DNA of 64,000 nucleotides from Branchiostoma floridae (taxonomy: Eukaryota; Chordata; Leptocardii; Amphioxiformes; Branchiostomatidae): the NCBI RefSeq assembly GCF_000003815.2, contig NC_049983.1, positions 26,099,003-26,163,002 of the forward strand, in the 5' to 3' direction. Position numbers and translations under genes: made by a program. Under the pieces are notes generated by a model that had not been told where the DNA came from, ran no database searches, and was given only the letters and a program-made list of their open reading frames with translations. Positions 61,901 to 64,000 of this stretch are shown in pieces. The first letter of the stretch is position 1. Each line of letters opens with the position of its first letter.

Positions 61901-63818
61901 GTCTCAAAATTCACACTGCAAATTTGGCACATGATTGCACTCATGGCTCATAGACGGTAAAGTGTGTGTTTTGTGATCAAATTCAAACCAAGTCTAGAGC
62001 ATATGTCACAGCTGGTACTGCACATAGCAGGATCCACCAGAGTTCCAAAAGTCTCCATCAGTGACAGTGGCATGTGCCTGTACATGTAACATGTAGCCTG
62101 TAATATACACTCTTCAGCGAGAAATGTCAATGTAAACTCTTTCTACATCCTGGCTGTTTTGCAAAGGTCACGGATCCATTATATTTTCTACGTGTGCTTT
62201 CTGCTTCCTGCACAGCACTCTAGACAAGGTCTGAAAAATAATAGTTGAATTTTTAAAACCTTGCCCATCTAATGCAAAATGAATTCGCATTACCAAAGGC
62301 CATTCCTGCCCAGTGTTTTAGAGTGCAAGCTAATTGTTTTTGCTTTGTTTTTATTTGTGCAATATTTCAGTGTTATGCAACAGTCTCATGATTATTGGTT
62401 TATTTATTTATTGGATTGGCTGTTCAGCATGCACAGCCAGGGCTGCCCAACTAGCCTGTGGCTACTACAAAGTGCTAGCCAAAAGGATGATTCTAAAACT
62501 ACTGATAGAGACGAGAACAATGCAAATAGTTTATATGGATAGAATAACAATCAACAAAAGTATTCGAGGTACATCATCTTATTGGGAAGCTTTTTGACAT
62601 TTGGCAACATCCCTCACTTACAAATCTATCACAATACACAGCATTATGCTTCCACGAAAGTATGCCTTTTTCTTTTTGCATGATTTTTCATTCATTCACA
62701 ATGCACAAATTGTTTTCTTATGGCCACTAAGCTCATGTGTTTAGCCAAGGGTTGAATATAAAGACTTGTAACAAATTTGGATTCAGATGTTTCTTAACAA
62801 TTTTCAAGAAGCGTATATTATCTATCCTTGAGGTGTACAATTCTACTGTAAATGCAGAAACTTTCCCGGTGGTTTAATGTTCACGGTTATCGCAGTGGCC
62901 GTTTACCGCGAATTTAAAACCAACATTTTTCCAAGGCAGTAAGATACTTCAGTGCATGGCGCTTAAAACTTAAAACCAACGCGAAAGGTCCTTTTTCTGC
63001 CACAGCAAAATTAAATCCCCGCGAACTTGAATGCATTAACAGTATTTGTTTATGCAAGCCAATCCAAGACTGTCCAGTACAGTTCTATACCTGAAGGGAA
63101 CTCAGACTGTCTAGAGTGCTGTTGCCCAGGTCATGCCGTCAGCATCGTTACCTTTCTTCTCACATCTTCTCTTTCTCTTCTCTTTCACAGCATTCGAACA
63201 TAAACAGACCAGGACAGCTCGGACACCTTGCATGTAGCATGTACAGCTCTTTGGTAGCACGAAACTATATCAGAAAACTAATTATCATTGGTACTCACTC
63301 AAAAGATCAAATCAAATTTGTTTCCAGCACAGGAAAACTGGTCAATTGGTCATTGAATTGTTTCTACAGACTTCATCAAGTCCATGACCTCTACTTTTGA
63401 CATGTGCTCCAATGGGTCTGTGACATATGAGTGGGGTCGAAGGAACCTGGGAGTTTGCAATTTACTGAAAGGAAGATCTGCTAACAAAATGAACTAAATA
63501 TTTTTGAAAACCTACTTGAATGAAGCTTTCAGTATTAATGAATAAAACTGCTGATAGTTGTGGACTGGACAAGTTCAAAAGCCATCAATAAAGATCCAAA
63601 GATTATTTTCAAAATTAAATTTGATTGAAATTTTTTTACGAGGCTGTTTGTGCATTCGACATTGATGGGTTTGTCAGGTGTCCCAGCTGGCCTGAATGAC
63701 CAGTGTAACGTTCCGTCAGTGTAGTGTCTGTGTGTCTGACTGTGTCTCTCCCATCTGCACAAAGCGTGAACCTTGGATTACCCGAGGTACCGGTAGACAT
63801 CCCCATGCTTGGGGCAAG
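11966..63818 (+). CDS. CADPS: CADPS/CAPS, calcium-dependent secretion activator, internal part of gene (19 exons)
   Basis: CAPS proteins prime dense-core (and some synaptic) vesicles for calcium-triggered exocytosis: the PH domain binds PI(4,5)P2 at the plasma membrane and the MUN domain engages SNAREs. Nineteen exons join in phase to about 733 codons without a stop. Visible hallmarks in order are [16 protein letters not shown], the C2 segment with [19 protein letters not shown], the PH segment with [19 protein letters not shown] and [11 protein letters not shown], then [54 protein letters not shown] and [16 protein letters not shown]. Vertebrate CADPS is about 1,300 residues, so the N-terminal quarter and most of the MUN domain are outside the window. 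Splice phases alternate consistently over 52 kb. The family assignment is certain. Whether this is the organism's only CADPS gene cannot be seen here. Confidence 0.96.
13744..14055. mobile_element. long-armed hairpin MITE
   Basis: The ~95-bp arms (13,744-13,838 and 13,961-14,055) are almost perfect inverted repeats. They start agagtttttcatcaatcagt and end at ggagtgac / gtcactcc. A second inner hairpin gacctagttttt..gaactaggtc (13,836-13,874) lies between them. The high arm identity suggests recent origin. Confidence 0.8.
14117..14982 (+). repeat. ~394-bp tandem duplication plus partial third copy
   Basis: Copy 1 starts ctgagaaccatcaaattg at 14,117 and copy 2 at 14,511. Both run through agctccccaggaaatc, accctgtcaggtctagctta and agtgggaagtttctcagg. 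A third, truncated copy spans 14,817-14,982. Identity between copies is ~90%. There is no coding potential. Confidence 0.85.
15205..15534 (+). repeat. ~175-bp tandem duplication
   Basis: ctcagatgcggctgttatgt, gatgag-aactcatcaca and taaagctccgcaaataagtg occur at 15,287-15,350 and 15,460-15,530, with preceding text also shared (gccagatatcggg, agctctgctccggtttatc). A perfect tgatgagtaactcatca palindrome is in each unit. Confidence 0.85.
16276..16554 (+). repeat. ~145-bp tandem duplication
   Basis: ttgcccttttccttg, tgcactggatttggataaag and tgacccagaggc-gggaatgga occur in both copies (16,276-16,408 and 16,421-16,554). The frames across them differ, so this is non-coding. Confidence 0.85.
19327..19915. 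repeat. MITE with 'ggccacaccaa' ends followed by ~228-bp tandem duplication
   Basis: An inverted pair aaggccataccaattt..ggttct (19,327) and agaaccaaggaataaaatt..ggcctta (19,537) bounds ~240 bp. The stretch from ctccctgctcgttgctttca (19,481) through agttgtaactcaagcaa (19,675) is repeated from cttcctgctcattgctttca (19,709) to 19,915. Confidence 0.75.
20378..20660 (+). repeat. ~140-bp tandem duplication
   Basis: acttgacactttcgagtgc / acttgacgcttgcaagtgc, attcattttatattgcccc, cgtgactcagacaaaagtag and tcgtattgtcag recur with a period of 140. Confidence 0.85.
20760..21180 (+). repeat. diverged ~165-bp tandem units
   Basis: cagaaactgacctaatcttc / cagaaaattacctaatcttc, aattcttggattgaaaa-like and cagacagactt/acagacagtcatg blocks recur two to three times with decay. 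No frame continuity. Confidence 0.5.
21598..21716. mobile_element. small hairpin repeat, 'ttgcttgagtaactat' family
   Basis: caaaaatagttactcaa on the left pairs with ttgcttgagtaactatttttt on the right around tccagttg/caactgga, followed by gatgtctaacctacatcg. Relatives are at 1,835-1,895, 36,735-36,810 and 60,910-61,110. Confidence 0.65.
22323..22510 (+). mobile_element. retroposon-like repeat (relative at 45.8 kb)
   Basis: tgcagtataatgtgaacc, ctcagaattgcccagaagaa and aataaagcaatggttgtgta are matched by tgcagtacaatgtaaacc, gtcagaattgccctgaagaa and aataaagcattcaattcggt at 45,815-45,910 in the same orientation. The family is unidentified. Confidence 0.6.
23225..23260 (+). CDS. candidate 36-nt CADPS cassette exon (phase 0/0)
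   Basis: This segment sits in the 12.8-kb intron between w1 and w2, both of which have phase-0 edges. Upstream is a very strong pyrimidine tract (ttcttttttctttttcct, then gattcag) and a CTTAAC branch-point-like motif. Downstream is a perfect gtaagt donor. It is 36 nt with no stop in the required frame, reading [12 protein letters not shown] between ERMAR and NRQFPRF. I know of no matching peptide in other CADPS proteins, so support is splice-signal and phase only. Alternatives are a pseudo-exon or the exon of an unrelated nested transcript. Confidence 0.45.
23907..24310. mobile_element. hairpin MITE
   Basis: The left arm cgacacgaaaatcggactta, ctccagtctttgtcaa, gaatgaacaatccact pairs with the right arm agtggattgttcatttc, ttgacaaagactggag, taagtccaactttcgtg. 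The gtaagt inside the right arm is therefore transposon sequence and not a splice donor. Confidence 0.75.
24811..24965 (+). CDS. CADPS: CADPS exon w2 (phase 0/2)
   Basis: The exon encodes [20 protein letters not shown] and continues through [18 protein letters not shown] to SIQRLK, the block that precedes the C2 domain. The acceptor is ttttccctgtcag and the donor is gtgaga. A second usable acceptor lies 9 nt inside (cgtcag then TTTCCC at 24,820) and would remove NRQ. The last Arg codon is split (ag|g) with w3. The 3' end of the exon and its donor are tandemly duplicated just downstream (25,053-25,147). Confidence 0.95.
24932..25147 (+). repeat. tandem duplication of w2 3' end plus donor
   Basis: Copy 1 (24,932-25,036) contains the end of w2, the gtgaga donor and adjoining intron. 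Copy 2 (25,053-25,147) repeats GACTCCATACAGAGACTC, the donor (25,079) and the intronic gtcatgtggggtcag text. The two are separated by a poly-A tract. Using the second donor would add 113 nt, and a stop (TGA) appears at once, so only the first donor is productive. The copies are nearly identical, so the event is recent. Confidence 0.9.
25330..25615 (+). mobile_element. SINE-like element with poly-A end
   Basis: It starts gacctcggttggggac (a tail module also associated with SINEs at 26.6 kb), runs through cattccggccaaaatagggg, cctgcttcgcctattgggtc and cttgttacgtggtgacc, and ends in A12. There is no coding frame. Confidence 0.5.
26398..26660 (+). mobile_element. tRNA-derived SINE fragment
   Basis: tgtggtgcaatcggtaaagg resembles a tRNA D-arm region. 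It is followed by ggtatgggtacgaaaacg and by gcgcttgggaaaggcactca, acacaactttcctcactta. The last module is shared (reverse strand) with the SINE at 28.1-28.5 kb. It is preceded by the 1.4-kb repeat fragment. Confidence 0.55.
27450..27686. promoter_or_regulatory. candidate conserved non-coding element rich in TAATTA cores
   Basis: Homeodomain-type cores occur at cattaattac (27,458), caattaatc (27,512), ccaattac (27,529) and tattaattac (27,648) in a repeat-free GC-moderate patch containing gcccgcc-like and ggccgcctagttcagccggc sequence. The 3' part (27,590-27,686) is duplicated at 28,668-28,770. It is followed by a G15 run. Confidence 0.35.
28115..28530 (-). mobile_element. SINE, near full length, minus strand
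   Basis: Read on the minus strand it begins near gttcgcctcgtgaccgag with a B-box-like gggatcgaatc. It continues through gcccttgggaaaggcacttt, acacgactttcctcactta and gggcacgttaaagaaccc, and ends in the ggcggggctaaat / gggctgaatt module shared with 7,886. It is inserted inside one copy of the duplicated intronic block (see 34,655). Confidence 0.7.
28668..28770. repeat. second copy of the TAATTA-containing element
   Basis: gaataacaagatttagagct, ctgtcatgcaga and aacctattaattactgcaaa match 27,592-27,665 colinearly with ~90% identity. The copies are separated by 1.08 kb that contains the SINE and the duplicated block. Confidence 0.8.
29162..29255 (+). CDS. CADPS: CADPS exon w3 (phase 2/0)
   Basis: The exon encodes [20 protein letters not shown] followed by [11 protein letters not shown], leading into the first strand of the C2 domain. 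The acceptor is tgtttcctacag and the donor is a perfect gtaagt. The first nucleotide completes the Arg split from w2. The end of the exon with its donor is repeated 43 nt downstream. Confidence 0.95.
29241..29318 (+). repeat. tandem duplication of w3 3' end plus donor
   Basis: The segment tcatttacactagag with gtaagt and the next ~20 intronic bases is repeated as tcatttacactggag with gtaagt (second donor at 29,299). The copies are 43 nt apart. Use of the second donor would shift frame (43 is not a multiple of three). Confidence 0.85.
29319..29545 (+). mobile_element. LINE 3' end with reverse-transcriptase ORF C-terminus
   Basis: The + strand reads [20 protein letters not shown] followed by [11 protein letters not shown] and a stop at 29,424. 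This is the WN(S)LP...SL(D/N)SFK ending typical of CR1/L2-type LINE ORF2 proteins. A 3' tail (caatataaccagctgctg, aagggcggttata) follows and recurs at 58,745-58,830. Only the 3' end is present, as expected of 5'-truncated copies. Confidence 0.65.
29656..29777 (+). CDS. CADPS: CADPS exon w4, C2 domain core (phase 0/2)
   Basis: The exon encodes [20 protein letters not shown] followed by [20 protein letters not shown], the core of the C2 domain. The acceptor is ttgcccccacag and the donor is gtaggt. The Met codon is split at|g with w5. This C2 domain is known in the family to lack the usual full set of calcium ligands. I see no obvious Asp cluster in this exon. Confidence 0.96.
30022..30295 (+). 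mobile_element. tRNA-derived SINE-like element
   Basis: The head looks like a degenerate tRNA: an A-box-like tggccgagtggg and a B-box-like gagtttgattac about 40 nt later. It is followed by an unrelated body (ggactagtcccctgctgt, ggcccaggactactgaaacg). No cloverleaf acceptor stem is apparent, so this is a SINE remnant and not a tRNA gene. Confidence 0.5.
30560..30695 (+). mobile_element. LINE/SINE 3' end with TGAAAC-repeat tail
   Basis: The sequence gccagtaggcgatgtattt is followed by ataaataaataaactg and three TGAAAC units, a typical retroposon 3' terminus with short tail repeats. A shorter relative ending in aataaataaataaactg lies at 37,500-37,545, immediately after exon w10. Confidence 0.45.
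30770..30881 (+). CDS. CADPS: CADPS exon w5, C2 domain (phase 2/0)
   Basis: The exon encodes [20 protein letters not shown] followed by [17 protein letters not shown]. It closes the main C2 sheet. The acceptor is ctttttcctgcag and the donor is gtgagg. The first base completes the split Met. Confidence 0.96.
31011..31335 (+). repeat. ~20-bp minisatellite in intron
   Basis: About 14 imperfect units of the form tgttccgatacccctat (with variants such as gttctgataactctat) fill this intron. Two longer copies of gggtttaggtt with flanks occur at 31,071 and 31,325, one near each end, suggesting a higher-order unit. Confidence 0.8.
31418..31554 (+). CDS. CADPS: CADPS exon w6, end of C2 / start of PH (phase 0/2)
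   Basis: The exon encodes [20 protein letters not shown], then [20 protein letters not shown] and NMKHCG. It bridges the C2 and PH domains. The acceptor is cctctgtctag and the donor is a perfect gtaagt. The Gly codon is split gg|g with w7. Confidence 0.95.
31992..32058 (+). CDS. CADPS: CADPS exon w7, PH domain first strands (phase 2/0)
   Basis: The exon encodes [20 protein letters not shown] followed by VQ. The Lys/Arg cluster KKWKKR corresponds to the phosphoinositide-binding strand-loop of the family's PH domain, which recognises PI(4,5)P2. The acceptor is tttttcctgcag and the donor is gtaatg. Confidence 0.96.
32040..32460 (+). repeat. diverged copies of w7 3' end, donor and flanking intron
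   Basis: The exon end and donor (tcgtactggttcag with gtaatg at 32,059) reappear degraded as ttgtactgattcaagtaatg (32,151-32,170). The following intronic text (cctgccattgtgttc, ccgtggcatgcctaaatca) is repeated at 32,405-32,455. The copies are older than those at w2 and w11. Confidence 0.65.
32500..34480 (+). repeat. ~2-kb degenerate tandem array in intron w7-w8
   Basis: A unit of roughly 130-160 bp recurs about a dozen times in diverged form. Shared pieces in order are gactcaaa, tggtactcaaacatgt, a Gly-Pro-like ggccccaaaggag, ttagtgctt, catctcaaaaatcatcttga, then attgtcttcaaatttgctcatgga. Divergence between units is high, and no reading frame runs through. It is intron filling by an old tandem amplification. 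Confidence 0.7.
34655..35050 (+). repeat. second copy of an intronic block shared with 27.7-28.66 kb
   Basis: Three colinear segments match the earlier intron: tgccaaagtttaggatctg (34,663 / 27,713), gtatgaggtcaacacaaaag (34,879 / 28,066), and ggtgctgaaagtctggagtt with aaggactaatga (34,950 / 28,548). The order and orientation are the same. The first copy is interrupted by a SINE. Confidence 0.75.
35146..35254 (+). CDS. CADPS: CADPS exon w8, PH domain (phase 0/1)
   Basis: The exon encodes [20 protein letters not shown] followed by [16 protein letters not shown]. The acceptor is ccacccgaccag and the donor is gtgtgt. The Asp codon is split g|at with w9. The donor region is tandemly repeated downstream. 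Confidence 0.95.
35237..35352 (+). repeat. three tandem copies of w8 3' end plus donor
   Basis: The segment tacagaacctgtgcatg with gtgtgt occurs at 35,238 (authentic; donor 35,255), 35,293 (tacagaacctgtgcttg; donor 35,310) and 35,328 (tacagaacttgtgcatg; donor 35,345). Spacing is 55 and 35 nt. The later donors would shift frame (55) or extend by 90 nt. Confidence 0.85.
35539..36579. mobile_element. piggyBac-like non-autonomous transposon (TTAA target site)
   Basis: Perfect 12-bp terminal inverted repeats CCCTTGTCCTGC / GCAGGACAAGGG are each flanked directly by TTAA (35,535-35,538 and 36,580-36,583). A TTAA duplication with CCC-starting termini is the signature of the piggyBac superfamily. The element is 1,041 bp and has no substantial ORF, so it would depend on a transposase in trans. 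It lies in the intron between the two PH exons w8 and w9. Confidence 0.78.
36960..37108 (+). CDS. CADPS: CADPS exon w9, end of PH domain (phase 1/0)
   Basis: The exon encodes [20 protein letters not shown], then [20 protein letters not shown] and SHKPVPPTQ. The [11 protein letters not shown] block is the C-terminal helix of the PH domain. The acceptor is ttacctccacag and the donor is gtaggt. GC content is clearly higher than in the neighbouring introns. Confidence 0.96.
37270..37312 (+). CDS. CADPS: CADPS exon w10, short linker exon (phase 0/1)
   Basis: The exon encodes [14 protein letters not shown] plus one base, which with w11 forms Asp (g|ac). The acceptor is tttccttcccag and the donor is gtgggt. 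It corresponds to the variable linker after the PH domain, which in vertebrate CADPS is of different length. The donor choice is set by phase continuity into [13 protein letters not shown]. Confidence 0.88.
39493..42706. mobile_element. 3.2-kb terminal-inverted-repeat DNA element, non-coding
   Basis: The ends are CCCTTGCCAAACTGGTCTG and its exact reverse complement, and similarity continues inward (tttaaggcc in both arms) for about 40 bp. No transposase ORF is visible inside, and small ORFs are all under 80 codons. No clear target-site duplication abuts the ends (left flank agtt, right flank tagt), so the superfamily is left open. Confidence 0.6.
42987..43204. mobile_element. hairpin MITE (family also at 53.1 kb)
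   Basis: The arms are imperfect inverted repeats: ctagttcacctttatc and ggtaacctatatccgttg on the left, against caacggatataggttacc and gataaaggtcaactag on the right. A related copy spans about 53,105-53,280 (left ctagcttacctttatttgc, right gcagataaaagtgaactag). Both are non-coding. Confidence 0.7.
43654..43790 (+). CDS. CADPS: CADPS exon w11 (phase 1/0)
   Basis: The exon encodes [20 protein letters not shown], then [20 protein letters not shown] and DSYSCL. The acceptor is tgaccgctag and the donor is gtactg. Phase 1 entry is set by the single base from w10. The last 22 codons with the donor are present in two additional near-identical copies downstream (43,922-44,000 and 44,114-44,192). Confidence 0.95.
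43708..44250 (+). repeat. near-perfect triplication of w11 3' part, donor and (TG)n tract
   Basis: The block caggacctgttcgagatgg through tcatgcttg, the gtactg donor and ~45 intronic bases occurs three times (exon part from 43,722, 43,931 and 44,123; donors 43,791, 44,000, 44,192). The copies differ at only one or two bases in the 66-nt exon part. Copies 1 and 2 end in TG-rich tracts (43,836-43,919; 44,041-44,110). Each later copy starts gcaagttaaccag, giving a potential AG acceptor before GACCTG, and the 66-nt exon part is in frame. Confidence 0.93.
44439..44892 (+). repeat. four decayed upstream copies of w12 acceptor and 5' part
   Basis: The authentic start is tttagggttggttcagccca at 44,820. 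Copies of this and the next ~70 exon bases lie at about 44,690 (best), 44,592, 44,516 and 44,439 (worst), separated by gtttgttt-rich spacers. The 44,690 copy would read GW-like but has TGA at its second codon, so these are pseudo-copies. Similarity falls with distance from the exon. Confidence 0.85.
44824..45011 (+). CDS. CADPS: CADPS exon w12 (phase 0/2)
   Basis: The exon encodes [20 protein letters not shown], then [20 protein letters not shown] and [20 protein letters not shown], ending GN plus a split Arg. This is one of the most conserved stretches of CAPS. The acceptor is cttgtttag and the donor is gtgggt. Confidence 0.96.
45040..45380. mobile_element. MITE, 'cacttgcccg' family copy 2
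   Basis: About 330 bp shared with copies at 5,655-5,945 and 54,445-54,770. Common pieces are gcaagtacac-type start, tgtattttcacttctagcaatg-like centre, aaaatcttacttgccc, then gcatttcacttgcccgg and ggacttgtccaaccctg at the end. The ends are inverted versions of a ttggacaagt motif. Insertion is immediately downstream of the w12 donor. Confidence 0.65.
45700..47440 (+). repeat. ~1.7-kb degenerate tandem array in intron w12-w13
   Basis: A ~130-140 bp unit recurs about ten times: ggtatctgtgccgtttctg, tttgtaaccatcaaggaac, aagtctaaccaaacggc, atttccgtctcctcgaagc, then aaactgtgccataactcac and tgctagtagtattaa. Units at the 3' end (46.5-47.4 kb) are well matched and those at the 5' end are diverged. 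No continuous reading frame is seen. Confidence 0.8.
47685..47850 (+). mobile_element. LINE 3' end, ORF C-terminus with ATG-repeat tail
   Basis: The + strand reads [20 protein letters not shown], then [20 protein letters not shown] and TVACVAAD followed by a stop and atgatgatgatgac. The GR(R)..SY..YIQ.LLGD, L..DR..W pattern is the usual C-terminus of a large class of LINE reverse transcriptases, and short triplet tails are typical of their 3' ends. Confidence 0.75.
47989..48246. mobile_element. hairpin MITE
   Basis: The left arm ctagcctccgttgcagtctt pairs with the right arm aagactgcaatggaggctag. An inner inverted pair (ctcttatgccagga / tcctggcataagag) sits inside. The element is about 258 bp and non-coding, with a G13 run near the left arm. 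Confidence 0.75.
48723..49048. mobile_element. MITE with 'taagggcacaac' terminal inverted repeats
   Basis: The ends are agctaagggcacaac and gttgtgcccttagct, with weaker pairing further in (ctgtatgtgcaa / cgcacatatgg). The interior is enriched in cgtac/gtacg motifs. It contains two overlapping ~100-codon ORFs that match nothing I know and are probably chance in a GC-rich element. Confidence 0.65.
49093..49512. mobile_element. MITE with 'ggtaccatccgg' terminal inverted repeats
   Basis: The left end taggtaccatccggaaagta and right end tactatccggatggtaccca are inverted repeats, and pairing continues through gttcgct / agcgaac. The interior contains a direct duplication cgttcattata..actatatacagtcgcttc (49,129 and 49,166). 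Length is ~420 bp and it is non-coding. Confidence 0.7.
49894..49995 (+). CDS. CADPS: CADPS exon w13 (phase 2/2)
   Basis: The exon encodes [20 protein letters not shown] followed by [13 protein letters not shown], with split Arg codons at both ends. The acceptor is gctgtcttgcag and the donor is gtaagg. Confidence 0.95.
50381..50444 (+). CDS. CADPS: CADPS exon w14 (phase 2/0)
   Basis: The exon encodes [20 protein letters not shown] plus R, an invariant CAPS motif. The acceptor is tcttcctccccag and the donor is gtaagg. Confidence 0.95.
50864..50987 (+). CDS. CADPS: CADPS exon w15 (phase 0/1)
   Basis: The exon encodes [20 protein letters not shown], then [20 protein letters not shown] and E, plus one base. 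The acceptor is ccctcccccccag. The inferred donor is gttcct, which lacks the usual A at +3 and G at +5. Read-through would give EGS and a stop. Phase 1 into w16 (g|tc, Val) supports this end. In vertebrates this is the edge of an alternatively spliced linker, so a weak donor is plausible. Confidence 0.88.
51280..51528 (+). mobile_element. LINE 3' end, ORF C-terminus with GAT-repeat tail
   Basis: The + strand reads [20 protein letters not shown], then [20 protein letters not shown] and [20 protein letters not shown] ending WKERV...SSPR and a stop. This is the (R)(L/I)AGHC.R....LVLW.P.HG....GRP..TY.D.L pattern of LINE reverse transcriptases. It is followed by gatgatgatgatgatgat. The frame is intact over ~75 codons, so the copy is fairly young. 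Confidence 0.8.
53408..53428 (+). CDS. CADPS: candidate 21-nt CADPS microexon (phase 1/1)
   Basis: The segment lies between w15 (ends phase 1) and w16 (starts phase 1). Upstream are a near-ideal branch site ttctaac (53,362), a 34-base pyrimidine-rich tract and a ctcag acceptor, with TGC nine bases before the exon. The donor is gtgatt. Included, it reads A QSGKGG between ..ARIE and VPANKP without shifting frame. TGC close to the acceptor is the feature known for SRRM4/eMIC-dependent neural microexons. The vertebrate gene has optional sequence at this same linker. Not verified by transcripts. Confidence 0.55.
53931..54300 (+). repeat. three tandem copies of w16 acceptor and 5' part
   Basis: The authentic unit begins tgattctgtactcctgcaca at ~54,209. 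Two upstream copies start at ~53,934 and ~54,067, each with the cacag acceptor (ending 53,954 and 54,087), the following ~55 exon bases (ccaacaaaccggt, gaccaggatagt, gttctgtctcca) and a ttgattgatt-rich spacer. Periods are 133 and 142 nt. Copies are ~90% alike. Confidence 0.9.
54230..54393 (+). CDS. CADPS: CADPS exon w16, linker before MUN (phase 1/0)
   Basis: The exon encodes [20 protein letters not shown], then [20 protein letters not shown] and [15 protein letters not shown]. The first half is the lineage-variable linker, and [20 protein letters not shown] is strongly conserved. The acceptor is actcctgcacag and the donor is gtagcc. Confidence 0.94.
54445..54770. mobile_element. MITE, 'cacttgcccg' family copy 3
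   Basis: Same family as 5,655-5,945 and 45,040-45,380. It shares cttctagcaatgaaatcc, tgatgccattactgtaaaaa, aaatcttatttgctc and cactttcacttgcccggg. Like copy 2 it lies within ~100 bp of a CADPS donor (w16). Confidence 0.65.
54772..54854. repeat. short palindromic element
   Basis: The ends ccttaagctgcca and tggcagcttaagg are inverted repeats enclosing ~55 bases. It directly abuts the MITE at 54,445-54,770. Possibly the remains of a separate small MITE. Confidence 0.5.
56004..56015 (+). CDS. CADPS: candidate 12-nt CADPS microexon encoding EGKE (phase 0/0)
   Basis: The segment lies between w16 (ends ..EHYAE, phase 0) and w17 (starts AFAWF, phase 0). The acceptor is cttgtgtcccag with a ctgac branch-like motif and pyrimidine-rich ccccctcccc upstream. 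The donor is gtacgt. Inclusion gives HYAE-EGKE-AFAWF. As I recall, vertebrate CADPS and CADPS2 carry short optional peptides ending in Gly-(Arg)-Glu at precisely this junction, which makes homology likely. Four GATGACATC-like repeats follow at 56,065-56,101. Confidence 0.62.
56398..56500 (-). mobile_element. retroposon 3' end with TAAA-repeat tail, minus strand
   Basis: Eight atttatt-type units at 56,396-56,430 followed by caaattgcaacaagggcaat and caatgtggacacataggcag resemble the 3' end of a minus-strand LINE or SINE with (AAAT)n tail. A related tail-type sequence at 21,719-21,770 (aactttattgcacgac) is also minus-strand. Confidence 0.45.
58453..58609 (+). CDS. CADPS: CADPS exon w17, start of MUN region (phase 0/1)
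   Basis: The exon encodes [20 protein letters not shown], then [20 protein letters not shown] and [12 protein letters not shown]. The acceptor is ccttcctcctcaag (AAG in place of CAG) and the donor is gtaaga. The Glu codon is split g|aa with w18. The MUN domain is the family's SNARE/syntaxin-interacting module. Confidence 0.95.
59351..59492 (+). CDS. CADPS: CADPS exon w18, MUN region (phase 1/2)
   Basis: The exon encodes [20 protein letters not shown], then [20 protein letters not shown] and RETWLPQ plus two bases of Gly. The acceptor is ctcccctgcag and the donor is gtaggg. Read-through hits TAG immediately. Confidence 0.95.
59493..63764. other. intron w18-w19
   Basis: 4.3 kb of AT-rich sequence. 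A hairpin repeat of the ttgcttgag family lies at 60,910-61,110. A strong pyrimidine tract with cacag at 63,150-63,187 has no matching in-phase exon. Nothing else recognised. Confidence 0.6.
63765..63818 (+). CDS. CADPS: CADPS exon w19, Pro/Val-rich linker (phase 2/2)
   Basis: The exon encodes [17 protein letters not shown] with split codons at both ends. It matches the VNLP.VP..PV.IP pattern that follows the RGFE..W block in vertebrate CADPS. The acceptor is tctgcacaaag (AAG) after a gtgtctctccc tract, and the donor is gtaaga. Phase 2 in and the open frame agree with w18. The exact acceptor is uncertain because the frame stays open for ~14 codons upstream. The next exon is beyond the window. 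Confidence 0.8.
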
Positions 63819-64000
63819 GTAAGACCCGCGACTGCGCCCCCTAGTGGTGTAGTCCTGCATTGCAGAGCTGGAAATAGACTTACACAGAAGACATGTCTTG
63901 GACACAGTGGAAAAAATTTTGACAAATGAATTATGGCCATCATATGGATACTTAGCCATGGATTATTCATGGTTGCCAATATTGTTCTGTTTAGTATAAG

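Noticed and set aside
63150-63240. Strong pyrimidine tract and cacag suggesting a CADPS exon at 63,188
   Set aside because: In the phase required after w18 a TAA follows within four codons, and the peptide in the open frame does not resemble CADPS.

Overview
The window is animal genomic DNA, AT-rich, with long repeat-filled introns and GT-AG splicing. It carries the middle of one large gene on the + strand: a calcium-dependent activator protein for secretion (CADPS/CAPS). I place the organism as probably a lancelet (Branchiostoma-like). The protein is an invertebrate-deuterostome-type CAPS, the introns are full of hairpin MITEs, tRNA-derived SINEs and LINE 3' ends, and several exon-intron boundaries are copied in tandem, a peculiarity I recall being reported in amphioxus ('mirage' minisatellites). 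Species assignment is inference.

Layout. 1-11.3 kb: intron or upstream DNA with decayed transposons; no exon recognised. 11,966-63,818: nineteen consistently phased CADPS exons (called w1-w19) giving 2,201 nt, about 733 codons. They run from the helical region before the C2 domain, through C2 (w3-w6) and PH (w6-w9), the conserved central region (w11-w15), a variable linker (w15-w16) and the start of the MUN/MHD1 region (w17-w18), to a Pro/Val-rich linker exon (w19). The N-terminal exons and most of the MUN domain lie outside the window. Every junction keeps phase and no exon contains a stop, so this looks like a functional gene.

Three further in-phase small exons are proposed: 36 nt at 23,225, 21 nt at 53,408 and 12 nt at 56,004. 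The last encodes EGKE exactly where vertebrate CADPS paralogues carry short optional peptides. The first coding exon after the long intron (w2) also has a tandem acceptor that would add or drop NRQ.

The most unusual structure is that eight of the exon edges are flanked by tandem copies of the exon end with its splice site (w1, w2, w3, w7, w8, w11, w12, w16). The w11 edge is triplicated almost perfectly around (TG)n tracts. The introns also hold a 1.04-kb piggyBac-like MITE with TTAA duplications, a 3.2-kb terminal-inverted-repeat element, several hairpin MITEs, LINE 3' ends (two with GAT/ATG tails), two kilobase-scale degenerate repeat arrays, and a block duplicated between two introns. No rRNA, functional tRNA, CRISPR or bacterial feature was seen.
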